15,854 nucleotides of DNA from Hepatocystis sp. ex Piliocolobus tephrosceles (Eukaryota > Apicomplexa > Aconoidasida > Haemosporida > Plasmodiidae). Under the pieces are notes generated by a model. That model was not told the DNA's origin and did no database searches. It saw only the letters and a program-made list of their open reading frames with translations. The translations under genes and the position numbers were made by a program. This document shows positions 7,471 through 15,497 of this stretch, piece after piece; position 1 is the stretch's first letter, and the number at the start of each line of letters is the position of its first letter. Where the stretch lies: NCBI GenBank assembly GCA_902459845.2, contig CABPSV020000458.1:1-15854 (forward strand), in the 5' to 3' direction.

Positions 7471-10400
7471 ATAGGTACATAAATGTGGATGTTTATACAT
7501 ATGCGTGACGGTACAAAACAAATTCAAAATGAGGGAGGGGGGGAAAAACAGTACCATATGCATAAGGTTATTTTGAAAAGACATAATTCTTTCCTTGTTT
7601 ATTTCCTCGGAACTACATATTAGAACTTCATTAATTTCCTGAAAAAAAAAAAAAAAAAAAAAAAAATAAATAATTAATTAATTAATTAAATAAACGAACG
7701 AACAAAAGAAAAATTAAACAAACAGAAAAGTGGACAAACAGAAAAGTGGACAAACAGAAAAGTGGACAAACAGAAAAGTGAACAAACAGAAAAGTGGACA
7801 AACAGAAAAGCGGACAAACAAAAAAGCGTAATTGCTGTATGAAGTCAAATGTACAACTGTTGCAAAATATTCACTGCTGAGTAAGTTCCTTCCTTACCGT
7901 GTTTGACGAAAAAATACCTATAACCGATACAAATAACTGTTTAAAAAAATTATAAACATATTTTTTAGCAGTAACATCTCTTGTTAATAAATTAACTACT
8001 AATATACCATTTTTTTTGATAATTTTTTTTATATTTGTTATAATTTGTTCATCTAAACATTTTATGTTAGGACATGTAATATAAAATTTGTTGTTATTTA
8101 TGTCGATATACGAGTTGGGAGGATTATTTATATCAACAAATATAACATCGTAATGATCTGTTTGATTATAAGTTTGTATATAATGAAAAGAATCATTTAA
8201 AATATAATTAGTCACGTGTTTTTTATTATTACTTTCTATTTCGTTGTCACAAAATAAGGTATATAGTTTTTGTACTTTTTCTTCTATTTCTATAATATCA
8301 AATTTTATATAAAAATCATAAAAAATAGATTTAATTATATTTGAAAACACATTTGTCCCTCCACCTAATATACATATATTTAAATAAATCGGTTCTTTAA
8401 TAGTAACAGTATTATTTGTATTTATTAAAAAAAAAAGACTACAACAAAAATTTATATGATATTGGCTAGCTGATTCGATATATTCGAATTTTATTTTTTC
8501 ACTTTCTTTAGACAATTTTGTGTATACTACTTCGGATTGAACAGTTAAAGGATCGTATGAAAATATCATTTGTCTTTTATAAATATCTTTATTTTTAAAA
8601 TATTTTTTTTTTTCTCTTTTGTTGCGTTCAATAAGAAAGGTGATTTCTTTTTGGTCCAATTCGTCTGGTTCTGCTTCATTAACCTGGTTGTTATTATTTT
8701 GGCTCGTACATTTCGTATTTTCAAAACAATCAGTTTTTTTACTACCCTTTCTATTTTTAATATTTTTCTTTTCTTTGTTTATATCCATCTGGTCAGTCTT
8801 ATCCACAGTGCCATTGTCAGTGCTAGTGCCATTGTCAGTGCTAGTGCCATTGTCAGTGCTAGTGCCATTGTCAGTGCTAGTGCCATTGTCAGTGCTAGTG
8901 CCATTGTCAGTGCTAGTGCCATTGTCAGTGCCAGTGCCATTGTCAGTGCTAGTGCCATTGTCTGTGTCACCGAAATGCTCCGATAAAAAATCTTCATTTA
9001 CCAACACATCTCTTATAATAATACCCGAGTTATATTTTGATTTTTCATGTATAAGAATTCTACAATTTTTAACATTTTCGTTTAAAACCATAATGGGAAA
9101 GTTTTGAGAGTTTGGTAAAGCTAACTCTTTTAATGTGTCAGTTAATTCATTTTTTATCGAATCCAAAAGTATTGAAACTGAGTTATTATTTTCGTATAAC
9201 GTATTATCAAGTATGGCTGGTTTTTTTTCCTTATTTTTTTCCTCATTTTTTTCCTTATTTTTTTCCTCATTTTTTCCCTTATTTTTTCCCTTATTTTTCG
9301 ATTTTTTATTCATGCTACCACTATTTTGATCATGACTTGAAGTTGTTTCGTGTTTAGTGGAGTCCATACTACTACTATAATTAATCTTTACATTGTTTTC
9401 ATACTTGACCTCATATGTTATATTATTTTTTTTTTCTAATTCTTCAACATTTATGGAATATTCTTTTTTTTGATTATATATACTATCATCAGTATTTTTA
9501 GTTATTCTTATATTGTCATTTATTTTATCCGTTTTGGTTATATCAATAGATTGTTTTACATCATTAAAAAAATTCGAACGCATTACAAGTAATAATCTTT
9601 TTGCTTGAGCTTGTGTAGCTAGTCTTTCATTTCCTTCAGCAGAAGAATACAAATAATAAAACTCATAACCAAAAGGTACAACAATAACAACTGTATTATA
9701 AATTATATTAAAACTATTTTCTGCGTCATAAACAATTATATTATAATCACATGTATTAGTATTTTTATTATATATATCAAAAACAATTCTTTTTCCTTTT
9801 GTAAAATCATGTACATTTATATCTTCTCTTGTTTTATTTATTTCGTTAGGTAATTTCCACAAAGATATTTTATTGTTTATACCTTTTTTTAAATGTATAT
9901 ATTTTAATGTATAATCTTTTTTACCATTTATATTTTCTGTTTTATATATAGCAAAAAAAAAAGGATGATATTTATATTTGTTAGTATCTTTTTTTATTAA
10001 AAAAGGTATAACTTCTAACTTAACATGTTCATTATATATATTTCGAATAATCTCTTTTATTATATAATATTGAGCTAATGTAATTATTATAAATATATCA
10101 CCTTTATTTAAATGTTTGAATATAATTGAAAAATAATTTTTTGCATTTTTTTGACATAATTCTTGTTCATTTTCATCACATGAGATGTAAGCATCTAAAA
10201 ATGCTTTATCAAATAAAATCTTAAAATCCTTATTTTTTTTTATTCTTTCTTTTTCCAATTCTTCTAATAACAAATCAAATTGTACAGTGTTACTTATATC
10301 ACTATTTATAAATTTTATTATTTTACCATACTTTTTCCTCATATTTTCAAGAACAACTTCAGAATAATCTATATTTATGACACAATCGAAACCGTCCTGA

Positions 10401-10819
10401 AAAAATTCATATCCTATGTTAGAATTCCCACACCCTATGTTAATGATCATACATTTATTGTTGACATTATTTATGTTCTTATTGTTGACATTATTTATGT
10501 TCTTATTGTTGACATTATTTATGTTCTTATTGTTGACATTATTTATGTTCTTATTATTGACGTTATTTATGTTGTTATTGTTGACATTATTTATGTTGTT
10601 ATTGTTATAACTTACACTGATACATTCTGTTCGCTTCGAGTCAATTTCATCTTCCACACTATTACAATAAACAAATCTTCTGTTTATACAGTCATAAAGT
10701 ATATTTTTTATATCATCATAAGTACCATACCATTCAAAGTTCTTTTTATTAAACTTAAAAAAACTGTTCCAATATTTTTTGTTTCGAAAATCGGAGTACC
10801 CTCCTGGTAAAATTTCCAT
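7322..10819 (-). CDS. METTL13: METTL13-like dual-domain eEF1A methyltransferase (1026 aa, three exons)
   Basis: Orthologue of METTL13/eEF1A-KNMT, whose human form methylates eEF1A at Lys55 (N-terminal domain) and at its N-terminus (C-terminal domain). Exons are 10819-7898, 7638-7555 and 7396-7322, both junctions phase 0. Residues 1-35 hold FRNKKYWNSFF and FEWYGTYDDI, the family N-terminus. SAM motif I is IINIGCGNSNIG (125-136), followed by NIDYSEV and FDKAFLDAY. A middle region matches the family at VVIVVPFGYEF, LATQAQAKRLL and DPLTVQSEVVY. The second Rossmann domain starts near 812 (ICILGGGTN), with IIEIE, YDVIFVDI and GILVVNLLTRDV. Exon 2 supplies EINEVLICSS and exon 3 ends FINNVKIL, matching the human end. 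Three low-complexity inserts (72-122 Asn-rich, about 508-534 Lys/Glu-rich, about 620-671 DNGTST) make it longer than the 699-aa human protein. Acting on eEF1A in this parasite is inferred from homology. Confidence 0.92.
7397..7554 (-). other. Methyltransferase intron 2 (158 bp, phase 0)
   Basis: On the minus strand the donor is ATG|GTACTG and the acceptor is TTTCTATCACAG|ATT. The intron contains a (TA)n run at about 7435-7466. Using this junction in phase 0 yields a 24-residue last exon whose end, FINNVKIL, resembles the TVKIV end of METTL13. Reading straight through gives a low-complexity peptide instead. Confidence 0.82.
7639..7897 (-). other. Methyltransferase intron 1 (259 bp, phase 0)
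   Basis: On the minus strand the donor is ACG|GTAAGG at 7897-7896 and the acceptor is a poly-T tract plus CAG ending at 7639. Retaining the intron gives an eight-residue tail (VRKELTQQ) and a stop, cutting off the conserved C-terminus. The interior holds a 16-bp minisatellite. Confidence 0.87.
7717..7830. repeat. 16-bp intronic minisatellite
   Basis: Six good copies plus one degenerate copy of a 16-bp unit, GACAAACAGAAAAGTG, lie with exact spacing (AACAGAAAAG at 7721, 7737, 7753, 7769, 7785 and 7801). The array sits wholly inside intron 1 of the methyltransferase gene. Its + strand is almost purely A, C and G; the transcribed RNA would be pyrimidine/U-rich, upstream of the acceptor. Confidence 0.93.
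8806..8962 (-). repeat. 18-bp coding repeat (DNGTST) in the methyltransferase
   Basis: Nine near-identical 18-bp units encode TDNGTS-type hexapeptides at about residues 620-671, with Gly in one copy and Val at the end. The unit is a multiple of three, so copy-number change keeps the frame. It lies in the linker before the second methyltransferase domain and should be a length polymorphism. The opposite strand is open in two frames across it; I treat those as artefacts. Confidence 0.94.
9218..9298 (-). repeat. Lys/Glu/Asn-rich coding repeat in the methyltransferase
   Basis: A 12-bp-based repeat encodes KNKG then KNEE/KNKE tetrapeptides at about residues 508-534. It lies in the linker between the two methyltransferase halves and is probably disordered and surface-exposed. 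Confidence 0.88.
10443..10608 (-). repeat. Asn-rich coding repeat (NINNVNNK) in the methyltransferase
   Basis: Seven units of 24 bp (the first degenerate) encode NINNVNN[K/N] at about residues 72-122. The insert falls just before SAM motif I of the first domain, between the conserved N-terminal helix region and the INIGCGNS strand, where the human enzyme has no such insert. Confidence 0.93.
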
Positions 10820-10850
10820 CTGAATGAGTCCGATTAAATATCACTGTTAG

Positions 10851-10903
<53 letters not shown>

Positions 10904-10971
10904 TTTATTTAAGCTTGCTAAAGCCTCATTAACTTTGTTTCCACTTTTTAAAATGATTTAAATGGGTGTAC

Positions 10972-11007
<36 letters not shown>

Positions 11008-11122
11008 CAAGGGCAACTATCTAAATGAGTAAGCCTGTGTTTTAGCATAAAAGAAAAGAAAAAACAAAAAAAAAATCATTCGTACATGCACCTATTTAGT
11101 TTTTTTTTTCTTTTTTTTTTAT

Positions 11123-11136
11123 AAATTGATTATTTA
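11123..11136 (+). repeat. Motif AAATTGATTATTTA, copy 1
   Basis: First of three identical 14-mers in the same orientation. Here the match to copy 3 extends to ATAAATTGATTATTTAAG (11121-11138) and is preceded by a poly-T tract, as in copy 3. Function unknown. Confidence 0.75.
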
Positions 11137-11512
11137 AGTTAAAAAAAAATGAAAAAAAGACTCTCGATTTCGTAGAATGTCATGTACTGAATATATATAT
11201 GTATGTATGAATATGTGGTTACGATGATATAATAAACGTAGATATGCATATAATCCTTCGATTAATTATGCATAGCTTCTTCTTCTTCCTCTTCCTTTTT
11301 TTTTTTTTTTTTTTTTTTTTCTTTTTTTTCATTACATAAATATGCAAACTGTGAAATGTAAATATTAAACATATAAACAAATATAAAAAACATAAATATC
11401 TATTTACATATACATATGTATATATGCATATATTACTTATATGTGCCAAACATATAGTACAACTAACAGGAAACCCTATATTTTTAATAATATATTGTTG
11501 TATTGGATAGTG

Positions 11513-11570
<58 letters not shown>

Positions 11571-11643
11571 CATTTATAAATACCAAAACAAGGAACTTTT
11601 TTATATTTTAACTAATGGTACAATTATTTCTTAAGGGTCGAAG

Positions 11644-11691
<48 letters not shown>

Positions 11692-11726
11692 AATCGTATG
11701 ATCGTATATGATCGAGAAAAACTAAA

Positions 11727-11740
11727 AAATTGATTATTTA
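11727..11740 (+). repeat. Motif AAATTGATTATTTA, copy 2
   Basis: Second identical 14-mer, followed by TGCTAT where copy 3 has AGCTAT. It lies just past a long A tract, between the two large homopolymer-rich blocks. Confidence 0.75.
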
Positions 11741-11827
11741 TGCTATTTTGAACTTAGCATATTTTTAAAAAGATAATTTTTTTTAGTAAACAAATAAATA
11801 AGTGGATAATCAAACAAATGGATAAGC

Positions 11828-11955
11828 AAACAAACGAATGAGCAAACAAACGAATGAGCAAACAAACGAATGAGCAAACAAACGAATGAGCAAACAAACG
11901 AATGAGCAAACAAACGAATGAACAAACAAACGAATGAACAAACAAACAAATAAGC
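11828..11955. repeat. 16-bp minisatellite, unit AAACAAACGAATGAGC
   Basis: Seven regular copies (GAATGA at 11836 and every 16 bases to 11932), the last two with GAATGAAC, are flanked by degenerate copies on both sides. Period 16 shifts frame each copy, so all minus-strand frames stay open here; I do not treat these as genes. Confidence 0.93.
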
Positions 11956-12209
11956 ATAAGCAAACATATAAATGTAATTTCTCTTTTTTTTTTAAGAACA
12001 ATTTTTTCTATTTTTTTTCAGATATCGATTACAATCGAATTTGACAAATCACATGACAGTTATGCAAAAATATGCATATACATATATATATCCATGTTTA
12101 CAGCTTTTAATTATTTATGTACTTATAAAACGACAAGGTTTATTTGGGTCCTGCATAAAAACGCTGTAACTTATTGACATACTTTTAAATCAGATGTTAA
12201 TCATAGATA

Positions 12210-12261
<52 letters not shown>

Positions 12262-12483
12262 ATATACTCTTAACAAATTGATTTTTGATTTTTCTTTTTA
12301 GTCTTAGCATTTGTTATAATTATATATGTATATGTGAATGTACAAACATTTTTACAATCTGAATAAAATTTCTAGCCTATTTTTTATTTTATTTTTTTTT
12401 TTTACGCGCTTTCAATTATACACTTTTATAAATCATTTTTTTTGTTAATTTTTAAATACGCATTTGATATTATTTATATTCTT

Positions 12484-12579
12484 ATGGGTTGGACTATACA
12501 GAAGAAAAACAAGTTAAACAAGATAGAGCAGGTAAAACAAATAAATAATAACAGAAACGAACAGGGTGAAACACAATAG
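12484..12579 (+). CDS. Possible small ORF / uORF upstream of DnaJ, 31 aa
   Basis: An ATG-to-TAG frame of 31 codons begins Met-Gly-Trp-Thr-Ile-Gln and is Lys/Asn/Gln-rich. It lies in an island less A/T-rich than its surroundings, 467 bp before the DnaJ start. Within it, GAGCAG|GTAAAA could serve as a splice donor, so it might instead be a short 5' exon. No domain is recognisable. It may be a uORF in the DnaJ leader or a chance frame. Confidence 0.2.
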   Translation: MGWTIQKKNKLNKIEQVKQINNNRNEQGETQ

Positions 12580-12912
12580 GGTACAAAAATTAAAAGAGTA
12601 AAAAAGGCGTATATATATATATATATATAAACGAGTCAAAGTAAAAACCACTTAATGCCAAAATAATAGCACAAATTAATACAATGATTTTTTTTTTTTT
12701 TTTTTTCTATAACACCTTTGAGAAAATTTTATGAATAGTATAAAATTATATATGTCATTTGACTTTTCTTAGTACGACCTAGGTTGATTTTTTCTTAGGG
12801 AAATTTAAATTTAGTTGTAAAAAAAAATAAAAATTTGCAACTATTTACTAGTAGCACACAATACGCTGTATGTGATTTAATTTTCCCCTCATCTGTAACA
12901 GATCTATCATCC

Positions 12913-12943
12913 CATCTCATCTTATCTTATCTTATCTTATCTT
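12913..12943 (+). repeat. CTTAT pentanucleotide repeat
   Basis: Imperfect CCATCTCAT then CATCTTAT units grade into four CTTAT copies and then poly-T. It lies about 100 bp before the DnaJ start codon, likely in the 5' leader. Confidence 0.85.
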
Positions 12944-12986
12944 TTTTTTTTTTTTTTTCTTTTTCTTTTTTTTTTTTTTTTTTTAT

Positions 12987-13000
12987 AAATTGATTATTTA
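12987..13000 (+). repeat. Motif AAATTGATTATTTA, copy 3, next to the DnaJ start
   Basis: Third identical 14-mer, ending 46 bp before the DnaJ start codon and following a long poly-T tract. The position fits a 5' UTR or core promoter element, but nothing in the sequence proves it. Confidence 0.75.
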
Positions 13001-13046
13001 AGCTATATACCCTTTTTTTTGTACTCTATCTAATGGTTAAACGAAA

Positions 13047-15059
13047 ATGATGGCGTTGCAATTTTTTAAAAAAGGGTATACTGGAAAACTACTTTTGGAA
13101 CGATCATTTTTCACAATAGCATTGGGAGATAGAAATAACAACTTTTTATCAACAAAAAGTAAAAAAAAATGTTATTCTTTATTTTTAACAAACTATGACA
13201 AAAGAAACATTAACATTTCAAGAAGATGTTTAAATCAAGATCCATATACAGTATTAGGTTTATCGAAAAATGCAACAGCAAGTGATATAAAAAAACAATT
13301 TCGTTTGTTAGCGAAAAAATATCATCCAGATATTAACCCATCACCAGATGCTAAACAAAAAATGGCAAATATAACTGCGGCTTATGAATTGTTATCGGAT
13401 CCAAAAAAAAAAGAATTTTATGATAAAACAGGAATGGCTGATGATATGAATTATGATAGAAGTACATCTTCATCTAATTTTGACAGGGGATTTGCTGGAT
13501 TCGGTGATGCTTCATTTATGTTTACAGATTTTGCAGAAATGTTTAGTAACATGGCAGGAAATAAAAATACATCATCTACTAGAGGAGAAGATATACAAAC
13601 AGAAATTACGTTAAAATTTATGGAAGCTATAAAAGGATGCGAAAAAAATATAAAATTAAATGTAAAAGTATCATGTAATCATTGTAATGGATCAGGTAAA
13701 AAACCTGGTACTAATTTGTCTATATGTAAAGTATGTAACGGATCAGGTATTCAACGAATGGAAAGAGGTCCTATTATTATAGGAGTACCTTGTAGAAATT
13801 GTTCAGGTAATGGTCAAATTATTAATAATCCTTGTAAACATTGTTCAGGTAGTGGTGTTAAAATACAAACAAAAAATATAACATTAGATATACCTCCAGG
13901 TATTAAAAAAGGTATGCAAATGAGAATACCAAATCAAGGACATTCTGGTTATAGGGGTGGAAAAAATGGTCATTTATTTGTTACTATAGATATAGAACCA
14001 CATCAAACTTTTAAATGGATTGATGATAATATACATGTAGAAATACCATTAACTATAAAACAATGTCTCTTAGGAGGAATTGTTTCTGTACCTACATTAA
14101 ATGGTGATATGGATCTTATTGTAAGACCTAAAACAAATCCAAATTCTGAAAAAGTTTTAAAAGGAAAAGGACCAAGTAAAGTGGATTCGCATACAAATGG
14201 AGACTTAATTATTAAATTTAAATTAAAAATGCCTGAAAAATTAACACCCAGACAAATAGAATTGATAGAAGAATTTAATCGTATCGAACTTAATTTACCT
14301 AATCCGAATACATCAAATATTAATAATAAAAAAAAAAATAATATTAATATGGTAAATGGGATTGAACAATCAGGATTAAACGAAAAAATCAATATAAACA
14401 TGGGTATAAACTATGCTATTAACAATAATAGTGATAATATCTCTAAACCACCTATCACTTCTAATACTAATAAAAAAAGAAATGTATCTAACATTGATGA
14501 AAGAGATCGATCCAATGTACCTATTCCACCCTTACCGCCAAAATCGTCACAAAAATCATCACCAAATGTATCACAAAATATATCACCAAATGTATCTACA
14601 AATAAAAAAAAAAAAGAACAAAATGAGATGAGTAGTGATAGAGAAAAAATAAAAAATAGTTCTAACGAATTAAGAAATGATAACACAGAAATTAACTCTA
14701 GTAATTCAAAATTGTATAATAACATAAGTAATAATTTATTTAACAATATTAATAATAAAAGTGAAAATTATACTGCTAATAAAGAAGAACATAATAATTC
14801 CAATTTAAATACTAATAATCATACAAATAAAAAATTAAAAAAAATCATAGATAATATAAACAATAACGAAACTGATGAAGCTTCATATAAAATGGAAAAT
14901 ATTTCAAATAAAAATGATATTTCAGATAATAGTCATCAAACAGATGATGAAAAAACAAATGAAGAATATGGGGATTATAAAAAAAAAAATGATGCTTTTA
15001 ATTCAACAATATCTGTTGCCAAAAAATGGATTGCCGACAAATTAAAAAGCAAAAGTTGA
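13047..15059 (+). CDS. Pfj1: Type I DnaJ / Hsp40 co-chaperone, Pfj1-like (670 aa)
   Basis: Complete type I J-protein that would stimulate an Hsp70 ATPase and deliver unfolded substrates. A basic, hydrophobic N-terminal extension (1-64) precedes the J domain, suggesting organelle targeting, as in Mdj1/Tid1. The J domain spans 65-129 with HPD at 93-95. A short Gly/Phe-rich linker (148-170) follows, then four zinc-binding motifs: CNHCNGSG (210), CKVCNGSG (227), CRNCSGNG (249) and CKHCSGSG (263). The substrate-binding region runs to about 415 with IPPGIKKGMQMRIPNQGHSG and LKGKGPSKVDSHTNGDL. The final 250 residues are a parasite-type Asn/Ser/Lys-rich tail ending VAKKWIADKLKSKS; typical DnaJ proteins end near 380. 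Length and layout fit P. falciparum Pfj1, which I recall as about 670 aa. Mitochondrion versus apicoplast cannot be settled here. Two ATGs open the frame; the first is used. Confidence 0.95.
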   Translation: MMALQFFKKGYTGKLLLERSFFTIALGDRNNNFLSTKSKKKCYSLFLTNYDKRNINISRRCLNQDPYTVLGLSKNATASDIKKQFRLLAKKYHPDINPSPDAKQKMANITAAYELLSDPKKKEFYDKTGMADDMNYDRSTSSSNFDRGFAGFGDASFMFTDFAEMFSNMAGNKNTSSTRGEDIQTEITLKFMEAIKGCEKNIKLNVKVSCNHCNGSGKKPGTNLSICKVCNGSGIQRMERGPIIIGVPCRNCSGNGQIINNPCKHCSGSGVKIQTKNITLDIPPGIKKGMQMRIPNQGHSGYRGGKNGHLFVTIDIEPHQTFKWIDDNIHVEIPLTIKQCLLGGIVSVPTLNGDMDLIVRPKTNPNSEKVLKGKGPSKVDSHTNGDLIIKFKLKMPEKLTPRQIELIEEFNRIELNLPNPNTSNINNKKKNNINMVNGIEQSGLNEKININMGINYAINNNSDNISKPPITSNTNKKRNVSNIDERDRSNVPIPPLPPKSSQKSSPNVSQNISPNVSTNKKKKEQNEMSSDREKIKNSSNELRNDNTEINSSNSKLYNNISNNLFNNINNKSENYTANKEEHNNSNLNTNNHTNKKLKKIIDNINNNETDEASYKMENISNKNDISDNSHQTDDEKTNEEYGDYKKKNDAFNSTISVAKKWIADKLKSKS

Positions 15060-15115
15060 TCCAAATGAGTAGGTAAGGCACGAACGGGCTAACAAGTAGA
15101 GATTAACGAACGAAT

Positions 15116-15283
15116 GGACGAACTTACGGATGAACGGGTAGACATGAACGAACGAACGGACGAACTTACGGATGAACGGGTAGACATGAACGAACGAACG
15201 GACGAACTTACGGATGAACGGGTAGACATAAACGAACGAACGGACGAACTTACGGATGAACGGGTAGACATGAACGAACGAAC
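15116..15283 (+). repeat. Four-copy 42-bp minisatellite after the DnaJ stop
   Basis: Four near-perfect 42-bp copies start at 15116, 15158, 15200 and 15242, each beginning GGACGAACTTACGG and ending in GAACGAACGAAC. The only difference noted is ATG to ATA in copy 3. The array is much richer in G+C than its flanks. The unit equals 14 codons and keeps a frame open on both strands; the + frame reads DELTDERVDMNERT. Internal sub-repeats of GAAC suggest it grew from a tetranucleotide. Confidence 0.95.
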
Positions 15284-15346
15284 AGGAGATATATGTATTT
15301 ACTTCCTTCTTTGTTTATGGTTTCCTTCATCCCATCCCATCCCATT

Positions 15347-15397
<51 letters not shown>

Positions 15398-15399
<2 letters not shown>

Positions 15400-15405
15400 T
15401 ATTAC

Positions 15406-15436
<31 letters not shown>

Positions 15437-15497
15437 TAATTATTATTATTATTTAATTATTATTATTTAATTATTATTATTTAATTATTATTATTAC
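15398..15497 (+). repeat. TTA / TTAATTATTA microsatellite
   Basis: After a 47-base T run, TTA triplets continue for about 35 bp and then become TTATTATTATTTAATTA units. It is simple-sequence intergenic DNA downstream of DnaJ. Confidence 0.9.

Larger units (their letters stand above)
10820..13046. promoter_or_regulatory. Large divergent promoter region, methyltransferase / DnaJ
   Basis: This 2.2-kb region should hold the promoters and 5' UTRs of two divergent genes. It contains five very long homopolymer tracts (T at 10853-10900, 11298-11320 and 11519-11566; A at about 11643-11689 and 12212-12260), a (TA)n at about 10975-11004, a 16-bp array (11828-11950), a CTTAT array (about 12916-12943) and three copies of a 14-bp motif. 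Less A/T-rich islands lie at about 12130-12176 and 12481-12590. No confident gene is present. Confidence 0.65.

Noticed and set aside
8570..9107. Plus-strand frames rich in SAIV and PLSVLV repeats
   Set aside because: They are antisense to the 18-bp DNGTST array inside the methyltransferase; repeats with a period divisible by three keep antisense frames open.
10280..10810. Plus-strand 176-aa frame
   Set aside because: It is antisense to the conserved N-terminal methyltransferase domain and the Asn repeat. It is hydrophobic low-complexity sequence with no recognisable domain.
11743..12001. Minus-strand frames reading FVCLLIRLFAHS repeats, resembling membrane segments
   Set aside because: They are translations of the 16-bp minisatellite in every frame, not a transmembrane protein.
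14003..14746. Minus-strand hydrophobic frames over the DnaJ gene
   Set aside because: They are shadows of a well-supported sense gene with zinc-finger motifs.
424..15283. Possible CRISPR arrays among the regular repeats
   Set aside because: The units are contiguous tandem repeats without unique spacers, in a eukaryotic genome, and no cas-like gene is present.
15114..15470. 118-aa plus-strand frame after DnaJ as a separate gene
   Set aside because: It consists of the 42-bp repeat followed by poly-Phe and poly-Leu from simple T-rich tracts; kept only as a repeat and a finding.
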